A stretch of DNA of 64,000 nt from Parvivirga hydrogeniphila (GCF_023371205.1 NZ_JAMCCO010000001.1:1050662-1114661), one strand, 5' to 3'. Numbered from the stretch's first letter, positions 43,499 through 53,056 are shown. Notes: generated by a model not told the origin, from the sequence alone. Numbers and translations: made by a program.

Positions 43499-44232
43499 GC
43501 GCGCTTTCTGGGCTTCGCGAGGCGTTTGGGTGGCTCACCGTCCTGCCGGTGCGTCCGGAAGGCGACAGCGACCCGGTGCCGTGGTTCTCGTGGATCGGCG
43601 GCGTGGTGGGTGCGGTGGGGGCCGGCGTTGCGTTCAGCGTTTCACGTGCGGCGCGAGGGGACCTCGGCTGCCTTCTCGCGGGCGTGTCGCTGGTTGCGGC
43701 GTGGGCGACGGTCACCGGCATGCTGCACCTCGACGGACTTGCTGATGCCGCAGACGCACGCGCCGCTGGCCGAGACCGCGAACGCAGGCTTGCAATCATG
43801 CGCGATAGCCGCATCGGGTCGTATGGGGCGGCCACGCTCGTTCTCACGCTGATGCTGCAGGCCGCCGCAGGGGCCGTCGTCGTCTCGCATGCGCAGTGGT
43901 GGACGATCGTCTGGGCTTCCATCGCGGCCCGATTCGGAGGGTCGGTCGCCCTATGCACGCTCGCTCCTGCTCGCCGAGACGGCCTCGCCGTCCGGCTTGC
44001 CTCCCGCCGGCCGATCCCTGTGCTGGTTGCCGGAGCGATCCCGGTCGCAGCGTTGGCGGTCGTGCTGTCCGGGCACGACCCTCTGGCCCTCATAGTCGGA
44101 CTGGCCGCCGCACTGGCCGTGCCGCGGGCGCTCGCTCGGCCCGTCGGCGGAATCACAGGCGACCTCATCGGAGCAGGGATCGTGCTCACCGAGACCGCCA
44201 CACTGCTCGCGTCTGCGCTGGCTGGACGGTAA
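43495..44232 (+). CDS. cobS: Cobalamin synthase (adenosylcobinamide-GDP ribazoletransferase)
   Basis: 245 aa, polytopic membrane protein. The family start GLREAFGWLTVLPV and the catalytic loop MLHLDGLADAADA, then MRDSRIGSYGA are present. It joins AdoCbi-GDP to alpha-ribazole at the membrane. ATGA overlap with cobT. Confidence 0.94.
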   Translation: MSALSGLREAFGWLTVLPVRPEGDSDPVPWFSWIGGVVGAVGAGVAFSVSRAARGDLGCLLAGVSLVAAWATVTGMLHLDGLADAADARAAGRDRERRLAIMRDSRIGSYGAATLVLTLMLQAAAGAVVVSHAQWWTIVWASIAARFGGSVALCTLAPARRDGLAVRLASRRPIPVLVAGAIPVAALAVVLSGHDPLALIVGLAAALAVPRALARPVGGITGDLIGAGIVLTETATLLASALAGR

Positions 44233-44241
44233 GGTTGTCGC

Positions 44242-44865
44242 ATGGCGCGGATCGCAGTGATACGGCATCCTGAGACGCAGGCGAACGTTGAGCGCCGCTA
44301 CATCGCCGCGACCGACTCTCCCTGGACGGAGGAGGGCCGCAACCAGGCCAAGGCGCTCGTCTCGTTCGTCGAGAAGGCACGTCCTGATACGGTGTGGAGC
44401 TCACCAGCGCCTCGGGCGCTGAAGGCGGCACACGCAGCCACACCGTGCGCCGTTCCGCTTCGGGTCGTGGAAGAGTTGCAGGAGATCGGCTTCGGTGCTG
44501 CGGAAGGACTCACGTTCGACGAGGCGCGTTCGCTGGGTCTGGAGATCCGCTACCTGCCATCGGTGCCTCAGGCAGGGACGGCGACGGTGCCCGAGCCGAC
44601 CGGGGAGATTGCGCCCGGAGGCGAACGGTGGGAGGACTTCCTCGCGCGCGTACGCGCTGTCCGCAACGCGTTGATCGAGGCCGACCGGACCGTGTGCGTG
44701 TTCACGCACGGCGGCACAGGCAGAGCGCTCGTGGCGTCGCTCCTCGGGCTGCCGCCTGAAGCGATGTGGGCCTTCGCGCTCCCCACGGGCGGTGTCGCCG
44801 AGATCGCTGCGGAGAGGGGTCATGCCACCCTGGTGCGGCTCTTCCGGCCACGGGCTGATGTGTGA
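44242..44865 (+). CDS. cobC: Histidine-phosphatase-family protein, probable alpha-ribazole phosphatase CobC
   Basis: 207 aa, 9 nt after cobS, from ATG 44242. Histidine phosphatase fold: IRHPETQAN at the N-terminus (catalytic His), R59 region SSPAPRALKAA, Glu in LQEIGFGAAEG, and second His in VFTHGGTGRAL. The family start is nearly always RHG; here Gly is Pro, a change next to the phosphohistidine. By context it removes phosphate from alpha-ribazole-5'-phosphate or adenosylcobalamin phosphate. A general phosphoglycerate-mutase-like role is the alternative. Confidence 0.85.
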   Translation: MARIAVIRHPETQANVERRYIAATDSPWTEEGRNQAKALVSFVEKARPDTVWSSPAPRALKAAHAATPCAVPLRVVEELQEIGFGAAEGLTFDEARSLGLEIRYLPSVPQAGTATVPEPTGEIAPGGERWEDFLARVRAVRNALIEADRTVCVFTHGGTGRALVASLLGLPPEAMWAFALPTGGVAEIAAERGHATLVRLFRPRADV

Positions 44866-44944
44866 GGTTGCGTGGGCTGGTTTGCTCGCGTGTCGCAACC
44901 GCCTTGCGCGTGGCTTCCCGGTAGGGGACAATCTCACGCAACCT
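44865..44944 (+). promoter_or_regulatory. Promoter of the hisC-aro operon within an inverted repeat
   Basis: -35 TTGCGC (44904-44909), a 17-nt spacer and -10 GACAAT (44927-44932) lie 30 nt before hisC. The element is bracketed by AGGTTGCGTG (44865-44874) and its exact reverse complement CACGCAACCT (44935-44944). A third copy of the arm, CGCAACC, is at 44894-44900. The arrangement looks regulatory. Confidence 0.5.
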
Positions 44945-44961
44945 GCAGCCGAGGAGCGGGT

Positions 44962-46062
44962 GTGGCCATCGACGACATCATCAGACCGGACCTCGAGCCG
45001 CTCGTCCCGTACGCGCCAGGGCTGCGCGCAAGCCAGGTGCGCGAGCAGGCTGGCGTGGACACGGTGCTGAAACTGTCGAGCAACGAGCACCCGTGCGGTC
45101 CCTTTCCGACGGCAATGGCAGCGATGCGGGCCGTCCTGCCCCGCCTGAACCGCTATCCGGACGGGGCGTGCGCGGCGCTCAAAGAGAAGCTCGCGCGTCG
45201 CCTTGGCGTGGACACCGAGACCCTCGTCATCGGCAACGGCAGCAACGAGGTGCTGCGACTGATTGCGCAGGCGGTTCTGCGGCCCGGCGACGAGGTCGTG
45301 TTCGCGTGGCCGTCCTTCGTCGTGTACCCGATGGTGGCCGCAATCTTCGGCGGCGTCGCCGTGCGGGTGCCCCTCGCCGATGGGGACGTGCACGACCTGG
45401 AGGCAATCCTCGATGCAATCACGCCGCGGACGCGCATCGTCTTCCTCTGCAACCCCAACAACCCCACGGGAACCATCTACGGCAAGGACGCGTTCGCACG
45501 TTTCATGGAGCGCGTGCCGGATCACGTGCTGGTCGTCGTGGACGAGGCGTACTTCGAGTTCGTGACGTCGCCAGAGTTTCCCGATGCGCTCACCTGGTTC
45601 GACGGCGAGAGGCCGCTTGCGGTCTGCCGGACCTTTTCCAAGATGTACTCGCTTGCAGGGCTGCGCGTCGGCTACGCGGTCATGCCACCGGTTCTCGCGC
45701 GCGCCATCGACAAGGTCCGGGAGCCGTTCAACGTGAACACCGTGGCGCAAGTGGCGGCGTACTACTCGCTGGACGACGAGGCCGAGGTGCGGCGGCGTCG
45801 GGCCGAGAACCAGGAACAGAAGACCTACCTCTATTCGTGCTTCGACCGGCTCGGCATCACGTACGCGCCGTCGGAGACGAATTTCGTGTACGTGCACACC
45901 TCCCAGCCGGTCGAAGCGTTCCAGGCGCTGCTCGCCGAAGGGGTCATCGTGCGGGACTTCGGGACGAGCCCTGCGCTGCGGGTGACCGTCGGCACGCCGT
46001 CCGACACCGAGCGCACGATCCGGGCCTTCGAGGCCGCAGCCGCCAAACTCGGCCACATCTGA
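44962..46062 (+). CDS. hisC: Histidinol-phosphate / aromatic amino acid aminotransferase
   Basis: 366 aa from GTG 44962 (SD GAGGAGCGGG). PLP type I fold: LSSNEHPCGP, GNGSNEVLRL, CNPNNPTGTIY, VVVDEAYFEF and the PLP lysine in RTFSKMYSLAGLRVGY. It is followed by DAHP synthase, tyrA and aroA, and no other his gene is near. As with hisC beside tyrA-aroA in B. subtilis, it probably makes Tyr/Phe from their keto acids as well as, or instead of, its histidine step. CobD, a related fold in cobalamin loci, is less likely because of the promoter separating it from the cob genes. Confidence 0.88.
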   Translation: MAIDDIIRPDLEPLVPYAPGLRASQVREQAGVDTVLKLSSNEHPCGPFPTAMAAMRAVLPRLNRYPDGACAALKEKLARRLGVDTETLVIGNGSNEVLRLIAQAVLRPGDEVVFAWPSFVVYPMVAAIFGGVAVRVPLADGDVHDLEAILDAITPRTRIVFLCNPNNPTGTIYGKDAFARFMERVPDHVLVVVDEAYFEFVTSPEFPDALTWFDGERPLAVCRTFSKMYSLAGLRVGYAVMPPVLARAIDKVREPFNVNTVAQVAAYYSLDDEAEVRRRRAENQEQKTYLYSCFDRLGITYAPSETNFVYVHTSQPVEAFQALLAEGVIVRDFGTSPALRVTVGTPSDTERTIRAFEAAAAKLGHI

Positions 46063-46109
46063 GTCCGCGCACGCGGACTGCGCATCGTCACACGAAGGGG
46101 TGAGGCACC

Positions 46110-47135
46110 GTGCTCATCGTCATGCGGGATCACGCGACGCGCGAGGAGATCGATCACGTCGTCGCGCTTCTGAAGGAGGCCGGCGCCGAGGCGCATCTCT
46201 CGCGCGGCGAGGTGAAGACCATCATCGGGGTCATCGGCGACCGCGAGGTGATGTACTCCCTCGAACTGGAAGGCCTGCCCGGTGTCGAGCAGGTCGTCCG
46301 GGTCCTCAAGCCGTACAAGCTCGTCTCTCGGGACTTCCAGCCGGAAGACACGGTCGTGTGCGTCGGGTCGGCCGCTATCGGCGGCTCCTCGTTCGCAGTG
46401 ATCGCCGGGCCGTGCTCGGTGGAGACGGAAGAGCAGGTCCTGAAGACCGCGCGCGCCGTGAAAGTGGCAGGCGCGACGATACTCCGAGGAGGCGCGTTCA
46501 AGCCACGCACCAGCCCATACGCGTTCCAGGGGCTCGGCGTGGAAGGGCTTCGGCTCCTGCGGGCGGCTGCCGACGACGTGGGGCTTCCGATGGTGACCGA
46601 GGTGCTGGACGTGCGCGACGCCGAGACGGTCGCCGAGTACGCGGACATGCTGCAAGTAGGCGCACGGAACATGCAGAACTTCATGATGCTCGAGGAGCTC
46701 GGCAGGCTGCGCAAGCCGGTGCTTCTCAAGCGGGGCCTGTCTGCCACGATAGAGGAGGTCCTCTCCGCGGCGGAGTACGTCTTGAAAGGCGGCAACCGCG
46801 ACGTCGTGCTCTGCGAGCGCGGCATCAGGACTTTCGAGACCTATACGCGCAACACGCTCGATCTGGCCGCGGTCTCCGCTCTCAAGACGCTCACCCATCT
46901 GCCGGTGATCGCCGACCCGTCGCACGGCACCGGCAGGCGCGACCTCGTGCGGCCGATGTGCCGGGCCGCGCTTGCCGCTGGTGCCGACGGCGTGATGGTG
47001 GAGGTCCACATCGACCCAGAGCACGCGCGGTGCGACGGCCCGCAGTCGCTCACGCCTGAGATGTTCGCCGACCTTGTTGCGGAGCTGCGTCCGCTCGCCT
47101 CGATTGTCGGGCGCAGCGTGGGAACGGAGGCGTGA
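46110..47135 (+). CDS. aroF: 3-deoxy-7-phosphoheptulonate (DAHP) synthase, type I-beta
   Basis: 341 aa from GTG 46110 (SD AAGGGGTGAGG). An N-terminal ferredoxin-like regulatory domain (about 1-70) precedes the barrel: [46 protein letters not shown], and metal site [13 protein letters not shown]. It joins PEP and erythrose-4-phosphate, the first shikimate step. The N-terminal domain is that of the Tyr/Phe-inhibited Thermotoga-type enzyme. Confidence 0.95.
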   Translation: MLIVMRDHATREEIDHVVALLKEAGAEAHLSRGEVKTIIGVIGDREVMYSLELEGLPGVEQVVRVLKPYKLVSRDFQPEDTVVCVGSAAIGGSSFAVIAGPCSVETEEQVLKTARAVKVAGATILRGGAFKPRTSPYAFQGLGVEGLRLLRAAADDVGLPMVTEVLDVRDAETVAEYADMLQVGARNMQNFMMLEELGRLRKPVLLKRGLSATIEEVLSAAEYVLKGGNRDVVLCERGIRTFETYTRNTLDLAAVSALKTLTHLPVIADPSHGTGRRDLVRPMCRAALAAGADGVMVEVHIDPEHARCDGPQSLTPEMFADLVAELRPLASIVGRSVGTEA

Positions 47136-47136
47136 C

Positions 47137-48255
47137 GTGCTGGAACGGGTCGCCGTCATCGGGCTCGGGCTGATCGGCGGGTCGGTCGCGGCCGCCACGC
47201 GCCGAATGGCGGACGCACCGCACGTGACGGGGGTGGACCGCGACGCGTGCACCTGCGAACGCGCCCGTGAGGCTCGCATCGTCGATACGGCCGTGCCTGC
47301 CGACCGGGCGCGAGAGGGCCGGCTGTTCGGTCCGGGGTCGTTCGACCTCGTGGTCGTCTGCACGCCCGTGGACGCAGCGCTGGAATGGATGGACGTGCTT
47401 GCGCACGACGGGTTCGACGGCATCGTCACGGACGTCTGCTCCACCAAGTCCGCCATCGTCGAACATGCTGCCCGCCTCGACCCTCCGTTCACCTTCATCG
47501 GCGGGCATCCGATGGCGGGCTCGGAGCGCAGCGGCATCGACGCCGCCACTGCGAGCCTGTTCGACGGCGCGTACTGGGTGCTCACGCCGACGAGCGCGAC
47601 GCCTGCGTCCGCGTACCGGACGCTCCACGAGTTCGTGACGGCGCTTGGGGCGCGCTCGATCGTGATCCCCCCGGAGGCGCACGACGAGGCCGTCGCGCTC
47701 ATCAGCCACGTTCCCCACGTCACCGCCGCAGCTCTCGTATCGCTCGTCGCGGAGCAGCCGGCAGGTCACGATGCGCTGCGTCTTGCGGCGGGCGGCTTCA
47801 AGGATATGACGCGCATCGCTGCCGGCAGCCCGGAGCTGTGGACCGGCATCTGTATGGAGAACGCCGAGCCTATCGCGGAAGGGCTGGCGCGGCTTGCGGC
47901 TCTCATCCTCCGCTTCCGTGAGGCGGTACAGAGCCGCGACGACCGCCGCATCCGCTCGTTGCTTTCGGAGGCCGCCGAAGTCAGGCGGTCGCTGCCGGCT
48001 CGCTGGGTCCCAGAGAGTGCGGCGCTCTACGAGCTCGCGATCCCGATGCGCGACCGTCCCGGCGTCATCAGCGAGATCACCACGCTCGTCGGGCGCGTCG
48101 GATGCAACATCGAGGACGTGGAGATCGATCACGTCTCCGAGGACAGCGCGGTCCTGCGGCTCGTGCTGACTGACGAGGGCGACCGTGACCGGCTCGTGAG
48201 CGACCTGCTCGCCGGCGGCTACGAGCCGACGCTCCGGCTTCTCGGGGAGGGCTGA
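47137..48255 (+). CDS. tyrA: Prephenate dehydrogenase with C-terminal ACT domain
   Basis: 372 aa from GTG 47137, 1 nt after aroF. NAD-binding [11 protein letters not shown] (8-18), [25 protein letters not shown] (catalytic His region) and [11 protein letters not shown]. An ACT domain (about 295-372; [17 protein letters not shown]) probably binds Tyr for feedback control. It makes 4-hydroxyphenylpyruvate for HisC upstream. Confidence 0.95.
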   Translation: MLERVAVIGLGLIGGSVAAATRRMADAPHVTGVDRDACTCERAREARIVDTAVPADRAREGRLFGPGSFDLVVVCTPVDAALEWMDVLAHDGFDGIVTDVCSTKSAIVEHAARLDPPFTFIGGHPMAGSERSGIDAATASLFDGAYWVLTPTSATPASAYRTLHEFVTALGARSIVIPPEAHDEAVALISHVPHVTAAALVSLVAEQPAGHDALRLAAGGFKDMTRIAAGSPELWTGICMENAEPIAEGLARLAALILRFREAVQSRDDRRIRSLLSEAAEVRRSLPARWVPESAALYELAIPMRDRPGVISEITTLVGRVGCNIEDVEIDHVSEDSAVLRLVLTDEGDRDRLVSDLLAGGYEPTLRLLGEG

Positions 48256-48256
48256 G

Positions 48257-49561
48257 GTGGACGTCACGATCGAGCCAGCAGGCGCACCGCTTCGCGGGAG
48301 CATCCGCGTGCCGAGCGACAAGTCGATCTCGCACAGAGCGGTGCTCTTCGCCGCGATGGCCGAGGGAACGAGCGTGCTTTGCGACGTGCTCGACGCGTAC
48401 GACGTGCGCTCGACGATCAGCGCCGTGAGCGCGCTCGGCGCTGGCGTGGCGACGCGGCCTGGCGCCGACGGGCTCGACGTCGTCGTCCAGGGCTGGGGCG
48501 CGCGCGGTCCGCATGCCCCGGCGGGGCCCATCGACTGCGGGAACAGCGGCACCACCGCGAGGCTGCTCATGGGCGTGCTCGCCGGGTATCCGCTCGCTGT
48601 GCGTCTTGTCGGCGACGCTTCGTTGAGCCGTCGGCCGATGCGACGGGTCACCGATCCGCTGGAGCGGATGGGGGCGCGGTTCTGCGTGAGCGGATCCGGC
48701 ACGCTGCCGATCGAGGTCCACGGCGGCGACCTGGTCGGGTGCGACCACACGCTCGGCGTGGCGAGCGCGCAGGTTAAAAGCGCGCTTCTGCTGGCTGGGC
48801 TTCACGCGCGCGGCGTCACGCGCGTGACAGAACCGGCGCCGAGCCGCGACCACACGGAGCGCCTGTTGCCGGCCTTCGGAGCCGATCTTGTCCGGGAGTC
48901 CTCCACGTGCGTGCGCCTCAGCGGGCCGCAGGACCTCGTCGCGACCGACGTCCCGGTCCCGGCAGACCCGTCGTCGGCCGCCTTCCTCATCGTGGCGGCG
49001 CTGCTCGTTCCTGGAAGCGAGGTCGTCTTCCGCGACGTGTGCTTGAACCCGACGCGCACGGGCTTTTTCGAGGTCCTGCGGCGCATGGGTGCCGACATCA
49101 CCGTCGTGCGCTCTCGCAGAAGCGGGGGAGAGGACGTCGGCGACGTCGCCGTGCGACACAGCGGCGCGCTTCGCGGCACGACGGTGGTTCCTGAGGAGGT
49201 CCCGAGCCTCATCGACGAGGTGCCCGTGCTCGCCGTGGCTGCGACGGCCGCCGAGGGAGCCACGCGTTTCTGTTCGGTGGGCGAGCTTCGCGTCAAGGAG
49301 TCGGACCGCTTCGACGCCATCGTCGGCGGGCTGCAGGCGATGGGGGCGCGCGCGTACGCGGACGGTGACGACCTCGTGGTTGAGGGTCCGGCACGGCTTC
49401 AGGGGGCCAGCGTCTCGTCGCGCGGGGACCACCGGCTCGCGATGGCGTTCGCGGTCGCGGGACTCGCAGCGCAGGAGCCCGTCCGCATCCGGGCGTTCGA
49501 AGCCGTGGAGATATCCTATCCGCGGTTCCTCGACGACCTCGCGCGGCTGGCTGCCGGCTGA
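48257..49561 (+). CDS. aroA: EPSP synthase (3-phosphoshikimate 1-carboxyvinyltransferase)
   Basis: 434 aa from GTG 48257, 1 nt after tyrA. Motifs: PSDKSISHRAVLFAAMAEG, DCGNSGTTARLLMG, LSRRPMRRV, and C-terminal RVKESDRFDAI and GDHRLAMAFAVA. It adds enolpyruvate to shikimate-3-phosphate. Last gene of the hisC-aroF-tyrA-aroA unit. Confidence 0.96.
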   Translation: MDVTIEPAGAPLRGSIRVPSDKSISHRAVLFAAMAEGTSVLCDVLDAYDVRSTISAVSALGAGVATRPGADGLDVVVQGWGARGPHAPAGPIDCGNSGTTARLLMGVLAGYPLAVRLVGDASLSRRPMRRVTDPLERMGARFCVSGSGTLPIEVHGGDLVGCDHTLGVASAQVKSALLLAGLHARGVTRVTEPAPSRDHTERLLPAFGADLVRESSTCVRLSGPQDLVATDVPVPADPSSAAFLIVAALLVPGSEVVFRDVCLNPTRTGFFEVLRRMGADITVVRSRRSGGEDVGDVAVRHSGALRGTTVVPEEVPSLIDEVPVLAVAATAAEGATRFCSVGELRVKESDRFDAIVGGLQAMGARAYADGDDLVVEGPARLQGASVSSRGDHRLAMAFAVAGLAAQEPVRIRAFEAVEISYPRFLDDLARLAAG

Positions 49562-49577
49562 GCGGCGCTTCGGGAGT

Positions 49578-49585
49578 GATAGAAT
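49578..49585 (+). promoter_or_regulatory. Possible extended -10 promoter of cmk
   Basis: TGATAGAAT gives TAGAAT (49580-49585) with a TG one base upstream, 30 nt before cmk. No clear -35 is seen, as expected for extended -10 promoters. Confidence 0.35.
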
Positions 49586-49615
49586 CCGTCGGTGGTTCGA
49601 TCGCGAAGGAGAGTG

Positions 49616-50287
49616 ATGATCGTCGCCATCGATGGGCCGGCGGCATCCGGCAAGTCCACCGTGGCGCGCGCGCTGGCGCGGCGCCTCGGCTTCCGGTACC
49701 TCGACACGGGGGCGATGTACCGGGCAGTGGCTGAAGAGGCGCTCGAACAGGGCGTCTCTCTCGACGACGCCGCTGCGCTGGCCGAGCTCGCGCACGCCGC
49801 CATGATCGCGTTCGAGTACGCCGGCGACGACCCCGTTTACCGGCGCATCACCGTCCGTGGCCGTGACGTCACGGTCGCGATCCGCACGCCGGAGGTGGAC
49901 GCCGCGGTGAGCGCCGTTGCACGGATTCCTGAGGTCCGCTCGGCGATGGTTGCTGAGCAGCGTCGTTGTGCGGCCGGGTCGGACATCGTCGTGGAGGGCC
50001 GTGACATCGGGACCGTGGTCTTTCCAGACGCTGAAGTCAAGGTGTACCTCACCGCCTCTGCACGCGAGCGGGCTGCTCGGCGTCTGAAGGACCGCGCCGG
50101 TGCGGGGTACGAGGCAACGTTGGAAGATGTGGTCTCCGACATCGCCCGCCGCGATGAGGTGGACACTACGCGCGAGACGAGCCCGCTCACCGTCGCTGAA
50201 GACGCGGTGACTGTCGACACCACGGGGCGTACCGTCGACGAGGTCGTCGAGGCCATCGAGCGGCTCGTGCACGTGCGGAGGCCGTGA
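49616..50287 (+). CDS. cmk: Cytidylate kinase
   Basis: 223 aa from ATG 49616 (SD AAGGAGAG). Walker A GPAASGKSTVA (7-17), FRYLDTGAMYRAVA, and VEGRDIGTVVFPDA, then KVYLTASARERAARR. It phosphorylates CMP/dCMP. The cmk-plsC-ispH-DUF512-der order is typical of Gram-positive anaerobes. Overlaps plsC at TGATG. Confidence 0.96.
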   Translation: MIVAIDGPAASGKSTVARALARRLGFRYLDTGAMYRAVAEEALEQGVSLDDAAALAELAHAAMIAFEYAGDDPVYRRITVRGRDVTVAIRTPEVDAAVSAVARIPEVRSAMVAEQRRCAAGSDIVVEGRDIGTVVFPDAEVKVYLTASARERAARRLKDRAGAGYEATLEDVVSDIARRDEVDTTRETSPLTVAEDAVTVDTTGRTVDEVVEAIERLVHVRRP

Positions 50288-50913
50288 TGTGGCTCGGGCG
50301 CGCCCTTCGCTTCGTCGGCCGACCGCTCATGCGGCTGGCCTTCCGCGTCCGCGACGTCGGCCGTGAGCACGTGCCGCGGTCGGGCGGAGCCGTGCTTGCG
50401 GGCAATCACCGCTCGTACATGGATCCGGTGATCCTGTGGTGCGTCGCCCCTCGCCACGTCCACTTCATGGCGAAGAAGGAGCTCTTCTCTGGGCTTCTCG
50501 GCTGGGCGCTCCCACGTCTGTGGGCATTCCCCGTGGACCGCTCGGGCGCCGACCGCGCCGCTCTCGCGACCGCCGCGCAGCTTCTCTCGAGCGGCGAGCT
50601 CGTCGGGATCTTCCCGGAAGGGACCCGTCAGGACTCGGATGAGCTCGGAAGCGCACGGGGCGGGGCGGCGTTCGTCGCGCTGCGCGCGGGCGTGCCGATC
50701 GTGCCTGTCGGCATCGCGGGCACGGATCGTGTGTGGCCGCGCGGTCAGCGTCTCCCGAGACTTCGGCGCGTCACGGTGGTGTACGGAGCGCCCATCGCCG
50801 TCGCGGACTTTCCGAAGGACGGTTCGCGCCGGGACCAGATCGACGCGCTCAGCCGGCGTATCATGGAACGGATCGGCGAGTGCGTCGAGCGAGCGAAGGA
50901 GCTCAACGGATGA
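50287..50913 (+). CDS. plsC: 1-acyl-sn-glycerol-3-phosphate acyltransferase
   Basis: 208 aa from ATG 50287 (GTG 50284 also possible). AGNHRSYMDP carries the catalytic H-x4-D, GIFPEGTRQD the glycerophosphate-binding motif and VPIVPVGIAG the third block. It makes phosphatidic acid at the membrane and pairs with plsY and gpsA downstream. ATGA overlap with ispH. Confidence 0.94.
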   Translation: MWLGRALRFVGRPLMRLAFRVRDVGREHVPRSGGAVLAGNHRSYMDPVILWCVAPRHVHFMAKKELFSGLLGWALPRLWAFPVDRSGADRAALATAAQLLSSGELVGIFPEGTRQDSDELGSARGGAAFVALRAGVPIVPVGIAGTDRVWPRGQRLPRLRRVTVVYGAPIAVADFPKDGSRRDQIDALSRRIMERIGECVERAKELNG

Positions 50914-51749
50914 AGGTCATCGTCGCTGAGCACGCCGGCGTCTGCTACGGCGTGGAACGCGCACTGCGCCTCGCTCACGAGGCCGCGGCGACCGGGGCTG
51001 CAGTGCACACGCTCGGTCCGCTCATCCACAATCCCCAGGCGGTCGAGGAGCTCAAGACGATGGGGGTCGAGGTCGCCGATGGCGTGGAGGACATCGCGTC
51101 CGGGACAGTCGTCGTCCGCTCGCACGGCGTTCCTCCGGCGGTCATCGCGCGCGCAGAAGAGCGCGGTCTCCGGGTCGTCGATGCCACCTGCCCGTTCGTC
51201 TCGACGGCGCAACGCCACGCTGCCGACCTCGCGGAGCACGGCTACACCGTCGTGATCGTAGGGGAGGCGGACCATCCGGAAGTCGAAGGCATCGTGGCCC
51301 ATGCGGGGGGCGAGGCCATCGTCGTGGAAGACGCCCGATCGCTGCCCGAGCGTCTGCCGTCGAAGCGCGTGGGCGTGGTGGTGCAGACGACGCAGACCGC
51401 ACAGCGGCTCGAAGACGTCGTATGCGCGTTGCTGCCGCGGACCTCGGAGCTGCGCGTATTCAACACCATCTGCAGCGCCACCACCAAACGGCAGAAGGCC
51501 GCGCGCGAGCTGGCGCGGACCGTAGATGCCATGGTGGTCGTCGGCGGGCACAACTCCGGTAACACCACGCGGCTCGCTGAGATCTGCCGAGAAGAGAATC
51601 CGAACGTCCACCACATCGAGACGCCGGAAGAGATCGACCCCGCCTGGTTCGACCGCGCACGCGTCGTGGGCGTGACGGCCGGAGCGTCCACGCCGAGCGA
51701 CCAGATCGACCGCATCGTTGACGCCATCGAGCGGATGGGCGATGCCTGA
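50910..51749 (+). CDS. ispH: 4-hydroxy-3-methylbut-2-enyl diphosphate reductase
   Basis: 279 aa from ATG 50910. The three cluster cysteines are C12 (HAGVCYGV), C94 (VDATCPFV) and C188 (FNTICSAT). TTQT and VVGGHNSGNTTRLAEIC line the substrate site. Last step of the MEP pathway to IPP and DMAPP. Its last 8 nt overlap the next gene. Confidence 0.96.
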   Translation: MKVIVAEHAGVCYGVERALRLAHEAAATGAAVHTLGPLIHNPQAVEELKTMGVEVADGVEDIASGTVVVRSHGVPPAVIARAEERGLRVVDATCPFVSTAQRHAADLAEHGYTVVIVGEADHPEVEGIVAHAGGEAIVVEDARSLPERLPSKRVGVVVQTTQTAQRLEDVVCALLPRTSELRVFNTICSATTKRQKAARELARTVDAMVVVGGHNSGNTTRLAEICREENPNVHHIETPEEIDPAWFDRARVVGVTAGASTPSDQIDRIVDAIERMGDA

Positions 51750-53046
51750 GCGCCGATACGGCGAGCCCGAGCACATCGGCGGGCGGATCGCTCGCGTGAG
51801 GTTCGGCAGCCCGGCGTGGCATGCGGGCCTGAGGCCAGGCGACCGCGTCGTCTCAGTCAACGGCCGTCCGGTCGTCGACCTCCTGGACTGGCAGTGGGCG
51901 ACAGCCGAGGATCCCCTCGAGGTGGAGGTCGACCGTGACGAGGCGCGGCGCACGGTGGTGCTCAGCACTGGCTCCCGTCCTTTGGGGGTCGAGTTCGAAG
52001 GGGCCCTCTTCGACGGCGTCAGGCAGTGCAGCAACGCGTGCAGCTTCTGCTTCGTCGCGCAACTGCCTCGAGGGCTGCGTCGCTCGCTTTACGTGCGCGA
52101 CGACGACTACCGGCTCTCGTTCCTGCACGGCAACTTCATCACGCTCACGAACCTCACAGACGAGGACGTGCGCAGGATCATCGAGCAGCGCTTGAGCCCC
52201 CTTCACGTGTCGTTACATGCCGTGGATCTGGAGGTTCGACGCCGCTTGATCGCGCCTCGCGGTGAGGATCGAGCGCTTGAACGGCTCGACGAGCTGCTCG
52301 CAGGCGGCATCGTGATCCACGTGCAGGTGGTCGCCGTTCCGGGAGTCAACGACGGGGATGTGCTGCGTCAGACGCTCGAGCACCTGGCGCCGCGCGAGAA
52401 CGTGGCGTCGGTGGGCGTCGTGCCGCTCGGCTTCACCAAGCACCAGCACCGGTTCTCGACGTCGTACGACGCGCGCGGCGCTGACGAGACGATCGCCCTG
52501 GTGCACGAGTTCCAGGCGCGCGCACGGCCCGTGCGCGGGACATCGTGGGTGTACGCGGCCGACGAGCTCTACCTGCTCGCGCGCGCTGAGATACCGCCTG
52601 CGGAGTACTACGACGGGTTTCCGCAGTACGAGAACGGCATCGGGCTCGTGAGGAGCTTCGTCGACGAGTTCGAGGCGGCGCCGCCGGCTCTTGCATCGCG
52701 CGGCGCGAGGGTCGTCCTGGTCACCGGCACGATGTTCGCGCCCGTCTTGTCTGGTCTGGTACGGCGCATCCCTGGCGCCGAGCGGATAGACGTCTTGGCC
52801 GTTGAGAACGGTCTTCTTGGCGGGAACGTCGCCGTCACCGGTCTTCTCTCCGGTGACGACATCGCGCGCGCCATCGTCGCTCACGGCGGTCGGGGTACAT
52901 ACCTGGTGCCCGACATCGTGCTAAACTCCGACGCGCTCACCCTGGATGACATGACGGTGCGCGACATCGGCCGTCGGTCGCGCGCTCGCGTCCGTGCCGT
53001 CGGCTCGACTGCCGGCGATCTTGCGCGAGCGCTCGCGCACCTGTAG
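51742..53046 (+). CDS. DUF512 radical-SAM family protein with PDZ-like N-terminus
   Basis: 434 aa from ATG 51742. A PDZ-like segment (about 12-60, AWHAGLRPGDRVVSVNGRPV) is followed by a cysteine motif C96-x3-C100-x2-C103 (QCSNACSFCFVAQLP), then YVRDDDYRLSFLHGNFITLTNLTDEDVRRI and a long C-terminal DUF512 part (VLVTGTMFAP, then VTGLLSGDDIA). The family is widely conserved beside der in Firmicutes and actinobacteria. Its reaction is not established, to my knowledge; it may serve iron-sulfur or tRNA/protein modification. ORF end is 10 nt before der. Confidence 0.9.
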   Translation: MPERRYGEPEHIGGRIARVRFGSPAWHAGLRPGDRVVSVNGRPVVDLLDWQWATAEDPLEVEVDRDEARRTVVLSTGSRPLGVEFEGALFDGVRQCSNACSFCFVAQLPRGLRRSLYVRDDDYRLSFLHGNFITLTNLTDEDVRRIIEQRLSPLHVSLHAVDLEVRRRLIAPRGEDRALERLDELLAGGIVIHVQVVAVPGVNDGDVLRQTLEHLAPRENVASVGVVPLGFTKHQHRFSTSYDARGADETIALVHEFQARARPVRGTSWVYAADELYLLARAEIPPAEYYDGFPQYENGIGLVRSFVDEFEAAPPALASRGARVVLVTGTMFAPVLSGLVRRIPGAERIDVLAVENGLLGGNVAVTGLLSGDDIARAIVAHGGRGTYLVPDIVLNSDALTLDDMTVRDIGRRSRARVRAVGSTAGDLARALAHL

Positions 53047-53056
53047 GGAGGACCGC

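Noticed and set aside
44962-46062. Aminotransferase as CobD (threonine-phosphate decarboxylase)
   Set aside because: It follows cobUTSC, but a separate promoter precedes it and it is co-transcribed with aroF, tyrA and aroA.
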